A stretch of DNA of 64,000 bases, taken from Polytrichum commune. Lineage: Eukaryota > Streptophyta > Polytrichopsida > Polytrichales > Polytrichaceae. The position numbers and the translations under genes are program-made. Shown piece by piece: positions 43,081 through 56,700 of this stretch. The notes below the pieces were generated by a model. That model saw nothing but the letters and a program-made list of their open reading frames with translations. It had not been told where the DNA came from and made no database searches. Location: contig OX485807.1 of the NCBI GenBank assembly GCA_950295325.1, positions 11,187,001 to 11,251,000 of the forward strand. The letters are read 5' to 3'. How positions within the stretch are numbered: position 1 is the stretch's first letter; every line of letters starts with the position of its first letter.

Positions 43081-45650
43081 AAATAAATAAAACCATCCTC
43101 ACTCCTATTTTTTGCATCAAAAGTGTTTCATACACATCTCTATCCACAAAGTACATTTCCTGCTCACCATACATGGTTCATATATGGAGGTTGAACCTCA
43201 ATCTAAGCAAATCCTTGGAAACACAAGCATAGCCATCATCCTCTAAAGCCAAAGTGAAGGGCATAAAGGATATATGAGCTCTAATGGTAGCCATGAGAAA
43301 TATGTGGAATTGATGCACATCACAAAATGGATCAAGGAATATTTGTATTGTGCATTGCAAACACCAATTGATATAATTTAGAATATGTGACTCACACATT
43401 CCTTCGTATCCTTTTGCAACTCCACTTGGTGAATAACATAAATTTACATAGATTTATCTTTGACACAATTAGTTAAAATGGTCAAGCATGTGTTTGGTGC
43501 ATTGAAGGGTTAAAGGCCTATATGTTCCAAAACGGGGCTTTTAAGTTCAAATATACGGATCTTGCTAGAAAATAATAAATTCTTAAACTTGGTTTATAAA
43601 ATGTCACTAGTGGTTATCATATATATAAAGTGAATCTAGACATATTTTCAAGATCATCACTTTTTGGTAGCTTCAATTCTATTATAGGATCCTACAATAC
43701 ACTTGGATGTACTGAAATTTTATGGAAGATGTGTACTCCTTAGTGATTACTTGAATTTTATGATGTTAAATATGACAAAAAAATCAAATATATATATTTT
43801 ATGTCAAATATATAAATATATAAATATATACTAAATAATGAAAATAAAATCAAAACAACTATTATAATATTATAATATTCAATCTTGTATATTCTTTCGG
43901 AGGATCTTATCATACAATCCTATCATAATATCCTAGGATAGAATTCGACATGTTATGAATTAAGGACTTGGACTTAGTCCAGTTTCCTTGAATATGTGTT
44001 ATATATGGTATACATGATGAAGGCATCATATCTCAAAGAGATAGTTTGACAGCTTGATCACTTCAAGGCCATCTCATGCATGCTTGCCACTTTCCACCGA
44101 TCTACATTATTTACAAATTTGGTCAATCCTATCAAGCTTCTCATCAAAACTTGTACAAACAAATTTTGTCATTATAATGACAAAAAGAATAAGAGTACAT
44201 ATTAATTCATATGGGAGGACCATAAATATATATGGTATAATTTCCCAATTTGTTTAATGTGAATCATATCCTCTAAACATGTGCCTCATAACTTCTTCAC
44301 TTGTGATATTTCTACAAAATAACCCCTTGTATCTTTGTACAATATATCTTAGAAAATGCTTAACGTTGTCTTTAGAGGTTAGAGAGAAAGAACTTAGCTT
44401 CATGACATTGGTATTAGCCTTGAGACACATAGCCAAGAGATGAAGACTATGATTTATTGTTGTAAAATTGGCGATTCCATGCACATACTTCTTTTGAATG
44501 TATGATAAGACGACTCCATCTATGTTAACAAAGTGGTTAGTTGAACTAACTTAAAGGCTCTTTGTAGAAAACTAGTATGATTGATGCCATCATGACCCCT
44601 TGCACATGTGGTCCCCCCACCTTTCCAGAATGACAGCCAAATGTGAGAAACTTTGGGATGATAACCACTACCGCCGCCACCAATTATCCATTCCATGTTA
44701 GATGATTTCGACAAAATGAAACTTGGAGCTTTGTGAACAAAAAAACAAAAAACGTGGGTGTGACTTCATATTTTATGGTATAAGATGCATGCATGTACTA
44801 TCCTTTGGACGTTTTGATTGAGGATCGAGAATTTGAGGTGTAGAGTGAGACCCAATTGAAATCAAATGAAAAGGCACTTCTACCAAGGGCATTGAGCCCA
44901 ATGCCCTAGCTACAACTCCACATTCCCATCACACTCGAGGTCGATACTAGGTACTAGTGTTGGTCGGTTTTGAGTTTTCGAGGGACCTTATCGAGTCTTA
45001 GTGATCACAAGTGTGCTCTAGTTTTTTTAGTTTTTTTTTGACCGCATCCGCATATGACAACTATCGAAACAATTGGGCTATGACATAAAGTGATCATGGG
45101 GACTTGCACTTCGTCCCATATGGATATATAGTTTGAACTCGTATGGTTGTCTTGGGACGGTTTCTTCAAGGTTCATAATTTTCCCATAGGTGGGGACTTG
45201 TTCCAACTTCGGTTTCAATGTTAGATATGTTTAAAATATCGGACTCGGAGATTGAAATAAGCTTTCGATTTGGCTATGTAGACTATTTCAAGTATTTTCA
45301 GCTTGTGGGTTCATATTCTTACTCTAAGAAATCAATCTAATGAGGCAACCTTGGGAGACCACAAGCTATATACTTTTGTAAATCACGTGTGGTCAAGGGT
45401 TAATTAAAGATGGGTTTTTTTTAAATTACTGAATAATTGGCACCTTATTAGTATATAAAATGGTATTTTGAGGTATTTTTCAAGATGCTATAGGTAAATA
45501 TAGTTTACACCATGAACTTACTCTATAGACTATTTTTTTGGGGAGCATTGTGCTACATATCAAAATTTTGGAATTTTGACATAAAACGATAGCAATCTAA
45601 AACACAACAACAACATTACAATGACAATACATGCAAATTACATTGAATGA
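43081..45650. other. Intergenic, AT-rich
   Basis: No gene recognised; AT-rich tracts such as ATATAAATATATAAATATAT near 43810. Confidence 0.45.
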
Positions 45651-45658
45651 TACATGGT

Positions 45659-46288
45659 CGGGGGGTTCACTCCCTCTTATATTTTGCATACACGTGCGCT
45701 CAAGACTTATTTATCGGGTGGCCTATTTACATTGCAGAAAAGATTATAAGGTATGGTGTTTTTCAAAATAAAAGTAAATGCTTGTATTTTAATACACCCT
45801 ATTAGTAATTATAAGTTTTGGGGGAATAATTTTAAAATACCATATTTTACTTATACTGCAATTTTTTTTCCTTATACCCCAAGTAACCAATTTTTTTAAC
45901 TATACCCCATTTTTTTTCCTTTTTTCAGAGCCCAATTGTCCATTTTTTTCTTACACCACATTTTTATTTGGTTTTGTAAGCAACAATTTTTCTCATGAAG
46001 GACATTTCTCTTCTTACAACAAAAAATTACCTGTTTTCATCTACTAGCACAGACCCTACCCTAGATCCGCTACCCCTAGTAATTGTTTCCATGTTATTTT
46101 ACATATTCTCATTAGATAAAAGAGGCCATTATATGTGATGGTATTCTACATGTAAACATGTTTCATTATTTAAAAACCCCCTATATTAAGTGTGTGTTTT
46201 TTGGAAATTTTATCTACAATGAATATATTAGATTTTATTTTTAATCGCATGTTGTTTCTATGATTTCTGCCAGTGACCCCTCCGAGGG
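45659..46288. mobile_element. hAT-like MITE, long copy, with 8-bp target duplication
   Basis: TACATGGT flanks it on both sides (45651-45658 and 46289-46296). Ends CGGGGGGTTCACT and AGTGACCCCTCCGAGGG. Both outer parts match 9668-9937 in opposite orientation (TATTCATTGTAGATAAA and GGGGGTTTTTAAATA, and at the other end the TGCATACACGTGC block). About 360 extra internal bases, no transposase frame. Confidence 0.85.
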
Positions 46289-46296
46289 TACATGGT

Positions 46297-48690
46297 TGCA
46301 ACACTACCTTGAAATAATCTAACACAATCTTGAAACTCTCAGTGACCACTCCAAGCCTTCACACAAAACCAAATCATCACAAAGTTAATGCTTCCAATTA
46401 CTATCTGCTTGGCGACCCTCCATGATGTTGGGGAACTTCTCACCTCTTTTAGTTTTCTCTCCCTCTCTATTTCTTTCTAACAAGCTCGACTCTTCCCCGA
46501 GTCTTCGACAAGTAGCCCCCTTGCGGCCCCTTAAACCCTAGTGAGTGTGCCATGCCCTAAGTCCTCATGTAAGTTGTCCTTATCATAAAATATCATAATA
46601 ACAAATTGTAAGTTATTAGAAATCATGAGAATGGAAATAAAAAACTAGGGAATCTGAACTTCATTGGTCATCTAATGTCAAAGATGTCACGAGGATACTT
46701 TCCCTTAAAGCCAAATAATTCTTCATTACATCTAAGGTTCATCCATAGCCACCATCTAAATTTAATGACTTTTAGTCAATTGAGGCAACTTCTCATCCAA
46801 TCCAAAGACATTCGTTGAAACTCATGAATATAAATACTTCATTCCCCCAAATATTACAAACCCCACTTTATTAATAAAAGTCACATACTACTTAAAATTT
46901 TCACCGACCCTGCTTAAGGTCTAATAGTTTATGGGTTATTTCATCCAAGCTAGAGTAATTCCAAAATTTGTATAGATTTTTTTGTTTTTTTTAAATTCCC
47001 TGTATTTTTTCTCATGTGGTTTACTAAAATTTCAAAAGTGACCTCCCTACGCAACGCAATAATTTTTGTTGGCCTTAAATATCATAATAGAAAATGAAAA
47101 AATGAAAAATGAAAAATGAAAAAAAACAAACAAATTGTCGCACTATAATGCAATGTAATCGCATTATACCCCGTTCACCCAAAACATGAGGAATGGTTGG
47201 GGTTGTCATCATAAAAATTGAGCTCAAATTAAAATATATGGTTCCAAAATTGTAGGAGGGGTTAAACAACAAATGAATTGTGATATTGAAACAAAAGATT
47301 CAACAAATAAACACATGTTCAACCCCTCATTTTCATCAACTGGCACTAGAAAAAAACTTGTCCATTACAACCATCCAACGCAACTTGTTCATTACAACTC
47401 ATGGTGAGACAATGCATAGATGTATGAATTTGGTTGTCAAATGAAGGTTTTTGATTAGGAATTTTGGACAAATGGCAACCAAAAACCTCTGCTGGCCAAC
47501 CATAACGATTTGTTTATATGTTATCTCACTGTGAGTTGTGATGGACATGTTACAATTGATGATTATACTGGACAAGTATTCTTCTATGTAGTGTGTGGAT
47601 GTAATTATGAGTATAGTGAGCATCCAATATAACACCTTCAAGAACAAAAATACAAAAGAATGAAAATTCAACACTCACAACATCTTTCATGTGGGCTCAA
47701 TTACCAAAACCTTATAATAGGGCTAGTGGTTATATAAAATCGCCAATCCATGTCAATGATCGAGTACAAGTCCATAGCACAATAGATTGGAACCAAAGAG
47801 TCGTATACATGTTCTTTGATTGCCTCCCCTACTTATTGGTTACACATACATGACATGTTCCAAGCTTGGGTTATAATGATGAATCTTTAATTTGCTTTAA
47901 GATCTCTTGCTATAAACAATTTAAAGATGTAATTTGACCTTGCTTAGTCCACAACATCCTCATCGTGCATTGTTTCATTTGTCTTTAAATGTTTTGAATG
48001 TAATCTAACCTTGATTATATGACACCCTGACTATACGAAGCACTTCTAGTCGCTCAAACTTCATAATGTTAATTTACCTTCATACTACGACTATGGCACT
48101 CGCAATACGACCTTTTTTAGGCATGATTTATCATATAATAGAGGTGATTAACATGCATAAGTGATGGGACTCACATTGATTTCAAGGTTCACATGTGATT
48201 AGTACTTTGCAACATGCATGGGAACCTTTAGGAATGTTTAAAGCATTGAGAAACCTTGGAGGAAACATCGGGGAACACTGTAAGTGTTGGGGAGTCTTGG
48301 GTATCGACATTGGAGAACATTGTGAGCACACAAAGTGACATTCTAGATTGAATCATACCATTTAAAACAAATATACCTTGATAGTACGACATTTGAGCCA
48401 AAATATCATATTACCAAAAATGCACCATTCGGATTTTACGATACTAAGTTCTTGCCCGACCAAACATGACTTAATAAAGAGGGAGAACAATGCACACGTT
48501 TTTGAGGATGCTCATCTTTGGCCATTGGCAATCGACAACATCACAAATTCTTACCATAAACATACACATGGGAAAAAAATTTGTCATCATGAGGATGAGA
48601 TACTTTTGAGTATATAATATGCGGTACACTTACGAGTGTGGTTCCATGGTCAAAAGGCCTCAGTTGAAGTTGCAAATCTACCCCATATAA
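46297..48690. other. Intergenic, nothing recognised
   Basis: AT-rich with GAAAAATGAAAAATG runs near 47095. Frames are short and without features. Confidence 0.45.
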
Positions 48691-49020
48691 CACTAGTAGA
48701 AAACTATGCCAAAAAGAACCGCCGCCAAAGTCGGTTACAGTTCTTTTTGACCAGCCTGATATGCGGTCACTAAACAACTGCAGATTGTTTTTTGGCCTTC
48801 AGTGACTAAAATCTTAAGAATTTGGGGCCGTGTAATATACCGTTGGAAAGGTCTTGAGATTACAGTTCCAACGGTATATTACACGCCCCAAGAATTTAAA
48901 ATTTCAGTCAAAAAATGAAGAAGAAAAATCTATAGTCGTTTAGCAACTGCATATCAGCTGGTCAAAAGAACCGCAGCCGATTTCGGCTGCGGTTTTTTTG
49001 GGCATAGTTTTCTACTAGTG
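48691..49020. mobile_element. CACTA-type MITE, intact termini and TAA target duplication
   Basis: The left end CACTAGTAGAAAACTATGCC and the right end GGCATAGTTTTCTACTAGTG are perfect inverses; similarity reaches about 32 bases. TAA flanks both sides (48688-48690 and 49021-49023), the 3-bp duplication typical of CACTA elements. Nearly the whole 330 bp folds back on itself. A transcript could form a long hairpin. Confidence 0.9.
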
Positions 49021-49456
49021 TAAGCTATGAGCTCTATTGCTTTTTGTGGACTAAGATAGATGAGTCTTGAGTGGCTTATATTTATTTGGCATGTGGTTTG
49101 GTAAGGATCAAAGAGCAAACATCATAAAGGCACATGTTTAAAAGAGATTAAACTGCACCTTGAAATATTAATAACTACTCTACATTCAGTAGTGAACACA
49201 ATTGGGAGGACCTATGTGTTTATTTAAGAAATCACCAAACATACACTTCCGATAACCATAATTAAATCCAGGGGGTCCGATTTTCAATCTGATTTTTGCA
49301 TATGTTTCATCACATATTTGCTAATGCAACATGAGTATGGTTGTGTAGATCTAATTGGTAGAAGTTGGAGAACATGAAAATTGAACCAAATAACACTCAC
49401 ATACCATATGTCATGATCATGTGATACCGAGGTAACCCTCAAGGCGCACCCCAAAA

Positions 49457-49462
49457 AAGAAG

Positions 49463-49492
<30 letters not shown>
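49457..49492 (+). repeat. (AAG)12 microsatellite
   Basis: Twelve uninterrupted AAG units; the poly-serine or poly-phenylalanine frames on the minus strand come from it. Confidence 0.95.
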
Positions 49493-49493
<1 letters not shown>

Positions 49494-49909
49494 GCATCCC
49501 AACACATGGCTCCTCAGTAATTCCATCCTCGTTAATGAGATCGATTGGCCTCCAAAGTCTGCGAGGAAACAGTCTCACAACTGAACACAAGAGGGATGCT
49601 GTCATAGAACTTGCTTAGATTTTATATAGTGATGTTCATGCCTCTCATATGGGATGCATATATGAACCTTATGTTGGGACATCGGTGTTCCAAATAAATC
49701 GGATCATGCTTAATGATTGGTTTTGTGGTTGTAAGTGATTAATAATAAAAATCAACTTTGAACATCAAAGCGTGTACATGATGTCGAGATAATCTCAACG
49801 CCGCTTTGATCGCCTTCAGTTGATCATTTTTTATGTTGACACGGGCTTTATGCGAGAATCGGTGCATTATGGGACATTGGTGTCCTGCCATAAGGTTCAT
49901 ATAGTGATA

Positions 49910-50443
49910 CCTTCACACACACGAACAATCCAATTCATTGAATTCACGTACTGTCATGACAGATTCCCAGAACAAGCCATAACACAAAAACATGCCAAAT
50001 ATGACCCATTAATCAACGCTATACAAAGTAAAGGATGGAAAACAAACCCTCTCACAACAGGAGTTAGAGGCGCCATACACGAACAATCCATCAAAAAATT
50101 AGAAGACCTCAAAATCCCAAAACCCACTATCAAAATCCTCATGAAAAACATACATCAAAACGCCATTAAATATCTCACATACCTCGTATTAAATAAAAGA
50201 AAACTTAATAACAAACAAAACACCGTCGCACCCCCCTAAAAATTTACCCCCCCCCACTCCTTACATTATACTTCTTACAATGTACTTACCTTTTCTTTCT
50301 TTTTACTAAAAGAGCCCACCTCCCAACGGAGGCATAACTCCCCATGCTACAACACGGCTCGCCGTGTTTAGCATTCAGACAACGGGCTCGCATTCACGCC
50401 GGTACAATGTACGGGCGTTACTTTTTCTTTTTCTTTTCTTTTC
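49910..50443 (+). mobile_element. 5'-truncated LINE-like retroelement with 14-bp target duplication
   Basis: TTCATATAGTGATA occurs immediately before (49896-49909) and after (50444-50457) the element. Inside, an open frame to 50239 encodes an ORF2-like C-terminal tail. Features are IEFTYCHDRF near its start, GVRGAIHEQS, then LKIPKPTIKILMKNIHQNAI and YLTYLVLNKRKL. I recall such tails from plant non-LTR reverse transcriptases. A roughly 200-base untranslated region with a C-run follows, ending in CTTTTTCTTTTTCTTTTC rather than poly-A. The intact frame and perfect duplication show a recent insertion. No autonomous copy is in the window. Confidence 0.8.
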
Positions 50444-50457
50444 TTCATATAGTGATA

Positions 50458-52600
50458 TACATTTTCTTGTACATATAGGAACTACGTGAGTTTAAGGAGT
50501 ATTTTCTATGAAAAAATAATGCTTAGATTTATATTATGGAGTATTTAACGCATTGGATGGGTATTCTTAGAGTATACTTGATATAACCTCGCAATAGATT
50601 CTCAATACCCTGATTTATCCTAATGATTTAAATTTTTTATTGAGAGAGAGAGAGAGAGACTCATCCATTTAACACAACGAACTTGACCCCCTACATGTTT
50701 GTTGCCGATTCATCTCAAATGACCTCAAGTAGACTAATTTGGGGTCTTTGAACTCTAATGCCGGTGTCAAAACAACCAAATAAAGTACAACCAAATTTGG
50801 GCTACATACTATTCCAAGGCTTGTATGTTGGATGAATGAGAGGTTCACTTAGAAGATGATAATTCTCTCTCTCCCTTTGCCAACGATGATCGGGGAGAAC
50901 TGGCTCATTTTCCCAAATTACTAGCCCAAATTCCCAACGTTTGGAAATAAACCGAACCATATTTTGAAAATTGTACTATTTTGAGTAAAAACACAAGGAA
51001 CAAGCGAAGCATTTTAATGAATAACCGGTTGATCATAAAGAAGTAAGGATAGCGACCGAGCTGGCTTAAATTTATCCCTGTTCACTGTTTGCCAGACGAG
51101 ATGTCTCAAAGCTGTGTCGCTAGTGAAGTTATGTTCATGGTGGAGGTTTACTAAAATGTTCCGATTGTATTCGCTCGGGTTTTGACCTGGCAACAGGAAA
51201 TTTGCACTTGGACTAGTGGAATAAGTACTGGAGTCTGGCAAGCAAGGCTTCTTTTTGCACCCGTCACAAGCCAAAAGAAACGCATATAAAGTCTGAAATT
51301 AATTTTGCATGTCAAAAGAAAAGAGATAATGAGAAAGGTCCAACCAAAAAAAAAATCAGCTTGTTAAAAGAAAGGTCTCCTCAACCACCACATGTCAACC
51401 ATATTCCATAACTATGGGCAAACAATGTTGTATCCTGTAATATATAAGTAACGTTATGATTTCAAAGTGACTTGGGAGGTACGAGTCAACTTCCACACTT
51501 GTAAGTGACACCTAACTAAACCTAGTTTGAGTTTGTGTTGAGTTTTCAATGTGATTTTGATCATTCAAGAGGGTTTCATTAAAGAGTATGAGAGTAGACA
51601 CAAGCTAATTGAAATTCGCAATGATTCCCATAAACTAAGATCCACTCATGTTTCTAGAAGCAATAGCAAGTCTCAATGACAGTGCTACCTACGTTATATA
51701 AACATTGAGAGCTAAATAATGTTATAGATCAACAACTTGTGAGGATAGTTATAATTTGGTGTAAGTATGAGTGTTTGGAAGCAACCGGTAGGGGGACGCC
51801 AAACGAGGTTGGCTAAAAAGGTCAATGACCTTTGCACCTACACCCTACAATCGAATTAGATGCAAACTACCACTAATTACCACCAAGAAAAACCAGGGTG
51901 ATGAGAGATAATACATATGTCGAAAAGTAATTTACATGATCCATAAAGGAACAACTTTGAATCACATCCAAGTCACAATTATAGTTTGGTATGAAATGGG
52001 TGTTTAGAAGCAACTAATAGGGTCGAAGCCTAGCGGGGTTGATTAAAAGGTCAGTAATCATTGCATCCAACAAATAAGTTTGATGTGGACTACCATTAGG
52101 CCACTAAGCTATTTTCAATCAACTAAAATGTCATCTTCTTTACAATTCTGCTTCAAACTTGACTTGGGATGTCCTTTCGTAGAAGAATGAAGCGTGAGTA
52201 GTGAGAGGTGCATAGAGGTGGTGAACCATGTGGTGTGTTTTTTCATAATTTCTTAAAGAAATTCACGATTATTTAATTGTGGTAGCATAATGTGATGATG
52301 TGTGCAACATAGCCGCGTTGTTGTGTAATGTGATGAGAATGTGATTTGGTATCATTTACTTTTGAAAGAATATGATTTGATCTTCAATTTTGTGTGAAAG
52401 ATTAAGATTTTCTCAACCCGGCTTTTGGAAGGTAATTTTCGATGTCGTCCATCACATTGAAAGGCAAAAAAAATAGTAACCTGTCAAAAAAGGAGCACTG
52501 GGCATAAGTCTTCTGAAGCCCACTGATAGCCGTATCAAGGTGTACAGTAATTGGCTCCCATAATATTGCATGTCAGGGTTCACATGTTGGGGGTTTGATG
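50458..52600. other. Intergenic, nothing recognised
   Basis: Contains a (GA)n tract near 50642-50660. Two diverged copies of a ~200-base segment (GGTATGA..GTGTTTRGAAGCAAC near 51755 and 51990) suggest a local duplication. No gene. Confidence 0.45.
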
Positions 52601-52609
52601 CGGCAAGGC

Positions 52610-53545
52610 TCCCGATGCATCAACCCCTGACATACTCAGAGCAGCACAGACCTCAGAGGATACCTATTCATGAGAGAATCAAGTGATGAGTCAATACTGG
52701 TAATCTGACATGAGCAGAAACTGAAGCTGTTTGAGAAACTAACTAACCTACGTGTTTCAAGCTTCACAAAAACGTCCATGATCGCGAGTTCTCCATTGAC
52801 CTCTGACATTCTCAGAGCAGGGGACGCAGCCTTCGGTCATGCCTAGTATATATGGGTAAATCAAGTCATGAGTCAAAAGTACTGATAAATTTGACATGAG
52901 CAGAAACTCAGGTTGCCCAGGAACTTGACTCCACTAGGAAGCATCATTGTTCGCCACCCCGACGGCTCGTGAACGGTCCTTCCTGTTCTTCATGGGCACC
53001 ACAACGGATGATCAGTGCCAGCCCCATTGTGCCTTCCCTGGAGGGCTTCGCATTGCCAGTGACCAGGAAGCGTTGCCGTTTGTTTGCCACCCGAGGGCTT
53101 GTCAACAGCCATGGTCTTCACGGATGCCCGCCTGACAGTGTCCTGGGAGGTTTTTGGGCATCGCCAGTTGAGGTCCTAGTGTTTCCAAGTTCAGCTGGTG
53201 ACACGTTGGCATCTTTCGGTTTTTTTCATGAAATTGGGGTATATTCTATAAATTCCTCTAAAACGATCAGTTATATTCCTGAAATCTTGAACCTTCAGCC
53301 GGTTATTCTCAAACTCAACCAGGTCCATCTGTAAGTAGCAGCCGGTTCTCCCCGTTTCATTGGCCCCACAAAGATGATTAGTGCCACTCCATATTGCCAG
53401 CGGCCATGGCAATCAAACCTGGGGTCCCACTCCGAGGAACCCGCCGTCACTGCCCTTCCCACGGATGAGCACCCACTTGTCCCGCGTGGGGCGATACTTA
53501 TTCTCGGTGCCGGTGGAACCCTAATGTGTAGAGTCAGGCATCTAA
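52610..53545 (-). pseudogene. Fragments of the F-box/kelch 3' exon
   Basis: At least two fragments of the last exon of the kelch gene (53733-54465). About 52918-53060 matches its final coding part and stop region: GTMG-ALII is kept, then frameshifts. About 53355-53545 matches a slightly earlier part (EWDPR, GSTxKG). A shorter copy of the region around the stop (TGACATGAGCAGAAACT) lies near 52700. The CCGGTT-rich repeat 53136-53354 separates the two main fragments. Repeated copying of the 3' end, then decay, explains this. Confidence 0.7.
53136..53354 (-). repeat. CCGGTT-rich dispersed repeat, copy 2
   Basis: Inverted relative to copy 1 at 27660-27876: GGGGAGAACCGGCTGCTACT, GGTTGAGTTTGAGAATAACC and the TTTTAGAGGAATTTATAGAA block are all present. 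It lies between two kelch pseudogene fragments, so it probably inserted after the duplication. Confidence 0.75.
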
Positions 53546-53732
53546 GATGAGGCCCTACTATACAATGCACCAATGTTTCAATCATGCTCCATAATATATG
53601 CACACATGTTTCAAAGCAATTGTCCTTCGAACGTCATATGTCACGAGGGATGGCAAGATCTCCATCGACCGACTTGACAACCTCAACGCTCGGCACGGAC
53701 ATCACGTCGTCGAAGAGTCAGTGGAGTACTAC

Positions 53733-56700
53733 TCAAATACTGATGATCTGACATGAACAGAAGCTCAAGTCGCCAAGGAACTCGACTCCACCAGGGAGCC
53801 TCATCGTGTGCCACCTCGACGGCTCATGAACGGCCCCATTCTTCATGGGCGCGACGACGATGATCAACGCCGGCCCCATGGTGCCCACCATGTAGAGCTT
53901 CGCATTGCCAGCGGCCATGGCAGTGACCAGCCTCGGGTCCCACTCAAGGAACCCGTCACCGCCCTTCCCGGGCACAGGCACCCATACGTCGCGTGCCGGG
54001 CAATACTCTTGGTACCCATGGAACCCTAATGTGTATAGACGCCCGTCCAAGATGGCACTCGGTTTACCCCACCCACTCTTGAGCCCCGGGTGGATGTCCG
54101 TCCACATGTTGAGCACGGGGTCATACATGCCCGCATTCGTGCGCCCCCTCAACCGCTGAGGCCCAGACACCAGGAGCTTCCCTTCCACCACTGCCACGTG
54201 CCTCAAAGGGCTGCACAGGTGCTGCGTCACTTGCCCCCGAGCACTCGCCCCCGACCGCCATAGCCCAAGGCCCGAGTCGAATATCTCAAGGCCCGGGATC
54301 GAGTAGCTGGTGCTCGCATCGCAGGTGGTCACGTGGCAGACCTCAGACCCCCCGATCACGTACACGTTGCGGCCGATCACGCCCACCAGGCACCCGAAAC
54401 GTGGGGTTAGCATGGGCCGCCCCTTCCGCCACCGGTTTTGCCGCGGGTTGTATATCCAACAGTCTCTGCAACCCAACACCCTTCACTCAGTTCACCTCAA
54501 AAAAGAACGTCTCAAGAGGTAGGTTATGCGACGGGTTGTGTACGAGCAACATCAATCAGCACGTGATTTTCCTTCCGCGGGTAGGGGGACTGTCTGTAGG
54601 ATCTTGCTGGGGTTGTGTACCCAGAAACTTCGACAAGATTGAGATCGTTTCACGCAGCTTGAGTTCTCCAAGCTTCACCCTCAAGGGAGAATGTCAAGAG
54701 AGTATATGCAGAGGGTTGTGTTTTAGCAACCCATGATCATGTTCCTCTGCGGCGAGGTATATTGACCCCATTAGAACTTTGCAGTAGGGGTTGTATCCAG
54801 CAGTCTCTACAAGATTCAGATCACATGAACTTTACTCAGCTCCTTTTTCCGAAGTTTTGTATTAGCAGCAACAGAGGATTTTCCTGAATGGGACAGCCCA
54901 AGTAGGGTTTCTGGGGATATGTGAATTGAAACCATGCATGTGCAGCCATTGCTGACGATACCCTCAAAAGGTCCAGGAAGTAGCTAACTTATTGTACTAT
55001 GCACCATGAAGATATATATATATATATATTAACCTTCTTTGTGTGTAATGGACATCGCAAACCTCTAAAATTGATAAATTAATTTTTTGGAGTTTCTTTG
55101 GTCTTGGACCAATGCAAAGCCACCCTAACTATGGTTCAAGGACGCCATGACTAATTGCGTACGTTGGATTCGTCCTATTTGACATGGTCAAGAGTGTGTA
55201 AGTAAGGGGGTACCGTAGAGCAGGTCGACCGTAAGGAGCACCGCCAAGAACGTAAAGCTCGTCGTTGAACACTACAGATGAAGCACCCAATACCACATGC
55301 CCTCCTGTGACATGTTGGTCATAGGGGATTGGTGGCAATGCATGCCACTTATATCTGCAAACAACATTGGAAATATTAACTTAATCGAAATAGCGTCTAA
55401 AAATAATGCAATATGATGCATATAGGAGGCACATAGCTAGGCAGTACTGGCATGTGAAAACATCTCCACATTCAAGTCACCATGGTCCATAATATGAGAT
55501 TAGTGCAACCCCCTTGTCCGCGTCTTGATGCATCGTGATCTTTATCCCTTGAAAGACTGAATTGGAGGTATTGTTTGTTTGAAGCATAATAATACTCTTA
55601 ACATGCATGGCAAAGTGCGTTACTTGCCATTAACTATATCCAAACACTTTTATATCCCTAAAAGTTGTATACATGTCAACCACTTTTTAGAAGAGAACAA
55701 GTATCTGTGTGTGTCAACTATGTGTCAACATCAATTTTGCCTTGAGTATATGATCAATCTTGCACATGGAACATGATGCAAGGAATATAACAAGCAATTT
55801 TCGTAGAGAGAGCAAATTAGCTTCAAAGCTAAGGAAGCTCAAAACTTGTTTCATATCCCTAAACATATCTCTCTAAAGCTTGCTACTACATATAATAAGG
55901 GGGATACATCACTTCAAACTCTCACTTCAAAGGAGTGGGTGGTGGCATCTATGCTAATTTGGGAAGAGTATTCTTTTGGGGTTTCATTTGTGTAATAAGC
56001 TGCCAATTTGTTAGTTTCTGGGTTCTAAAGAACAAATTCCGCCTTGCCATCAAATGTTAGGACCTCTATTGGAACTTGATTGATTAGCACCTCTCCTTAT
56101 GCCAAAAGGTATAAGCGGGGGGGAAGGGATCCATGTCATGATGAATGTATTTTTAGAATTTCAGTAAGAACATTCTGTTTCAATCTGAGTTCATTATACA
56201 ATGTGTCATATGACCAAGGCTTTAAAAAAGTGATGTAGATTTTTTTCTCTTTGTCATGGCTTCAAACTGCCAACTATGACCGCGAGAAACTCAAAATCAT
56301 TTTTCTCAAAGCTCTTGGTGATGTGTGTGAATCGACGAGAGAGAGACAAAGCGAGAGAGAGAGAGAGAAAGAGAGGCCACCCGCCAGTTGGCGTGAACAA
56401 GGGACATTTCTACCTTGATCATAGCCAGAAGCTCATATTTCAACCCATCACAAGTTCATTGAGCATGACTATGAGACAGATGTCACTGCTTCATGTTGGA
56501 CGTGGCCCTTAACAATCATCAGATCAAGAGGGGACCAAAGAAGGAACCCCTCGTGATCTTAAGAGTCAAGTTATATAATCTAGTATGGTATAGTGTGTTT
56601 TATGTGGGTACCCTGAGGTTGGGTGTTATGGTTGGACATGGATAGATAGATACATACCGCTCTGCATCAAGGGCATGCCAAGAGCTGAATCCACCCACAA

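Noticed and set aside
49284-49605. Poly-serine and poly-phenylalanine minus-strand frames
   Set aside because: Translations of the (AAG)12 microsatellite.
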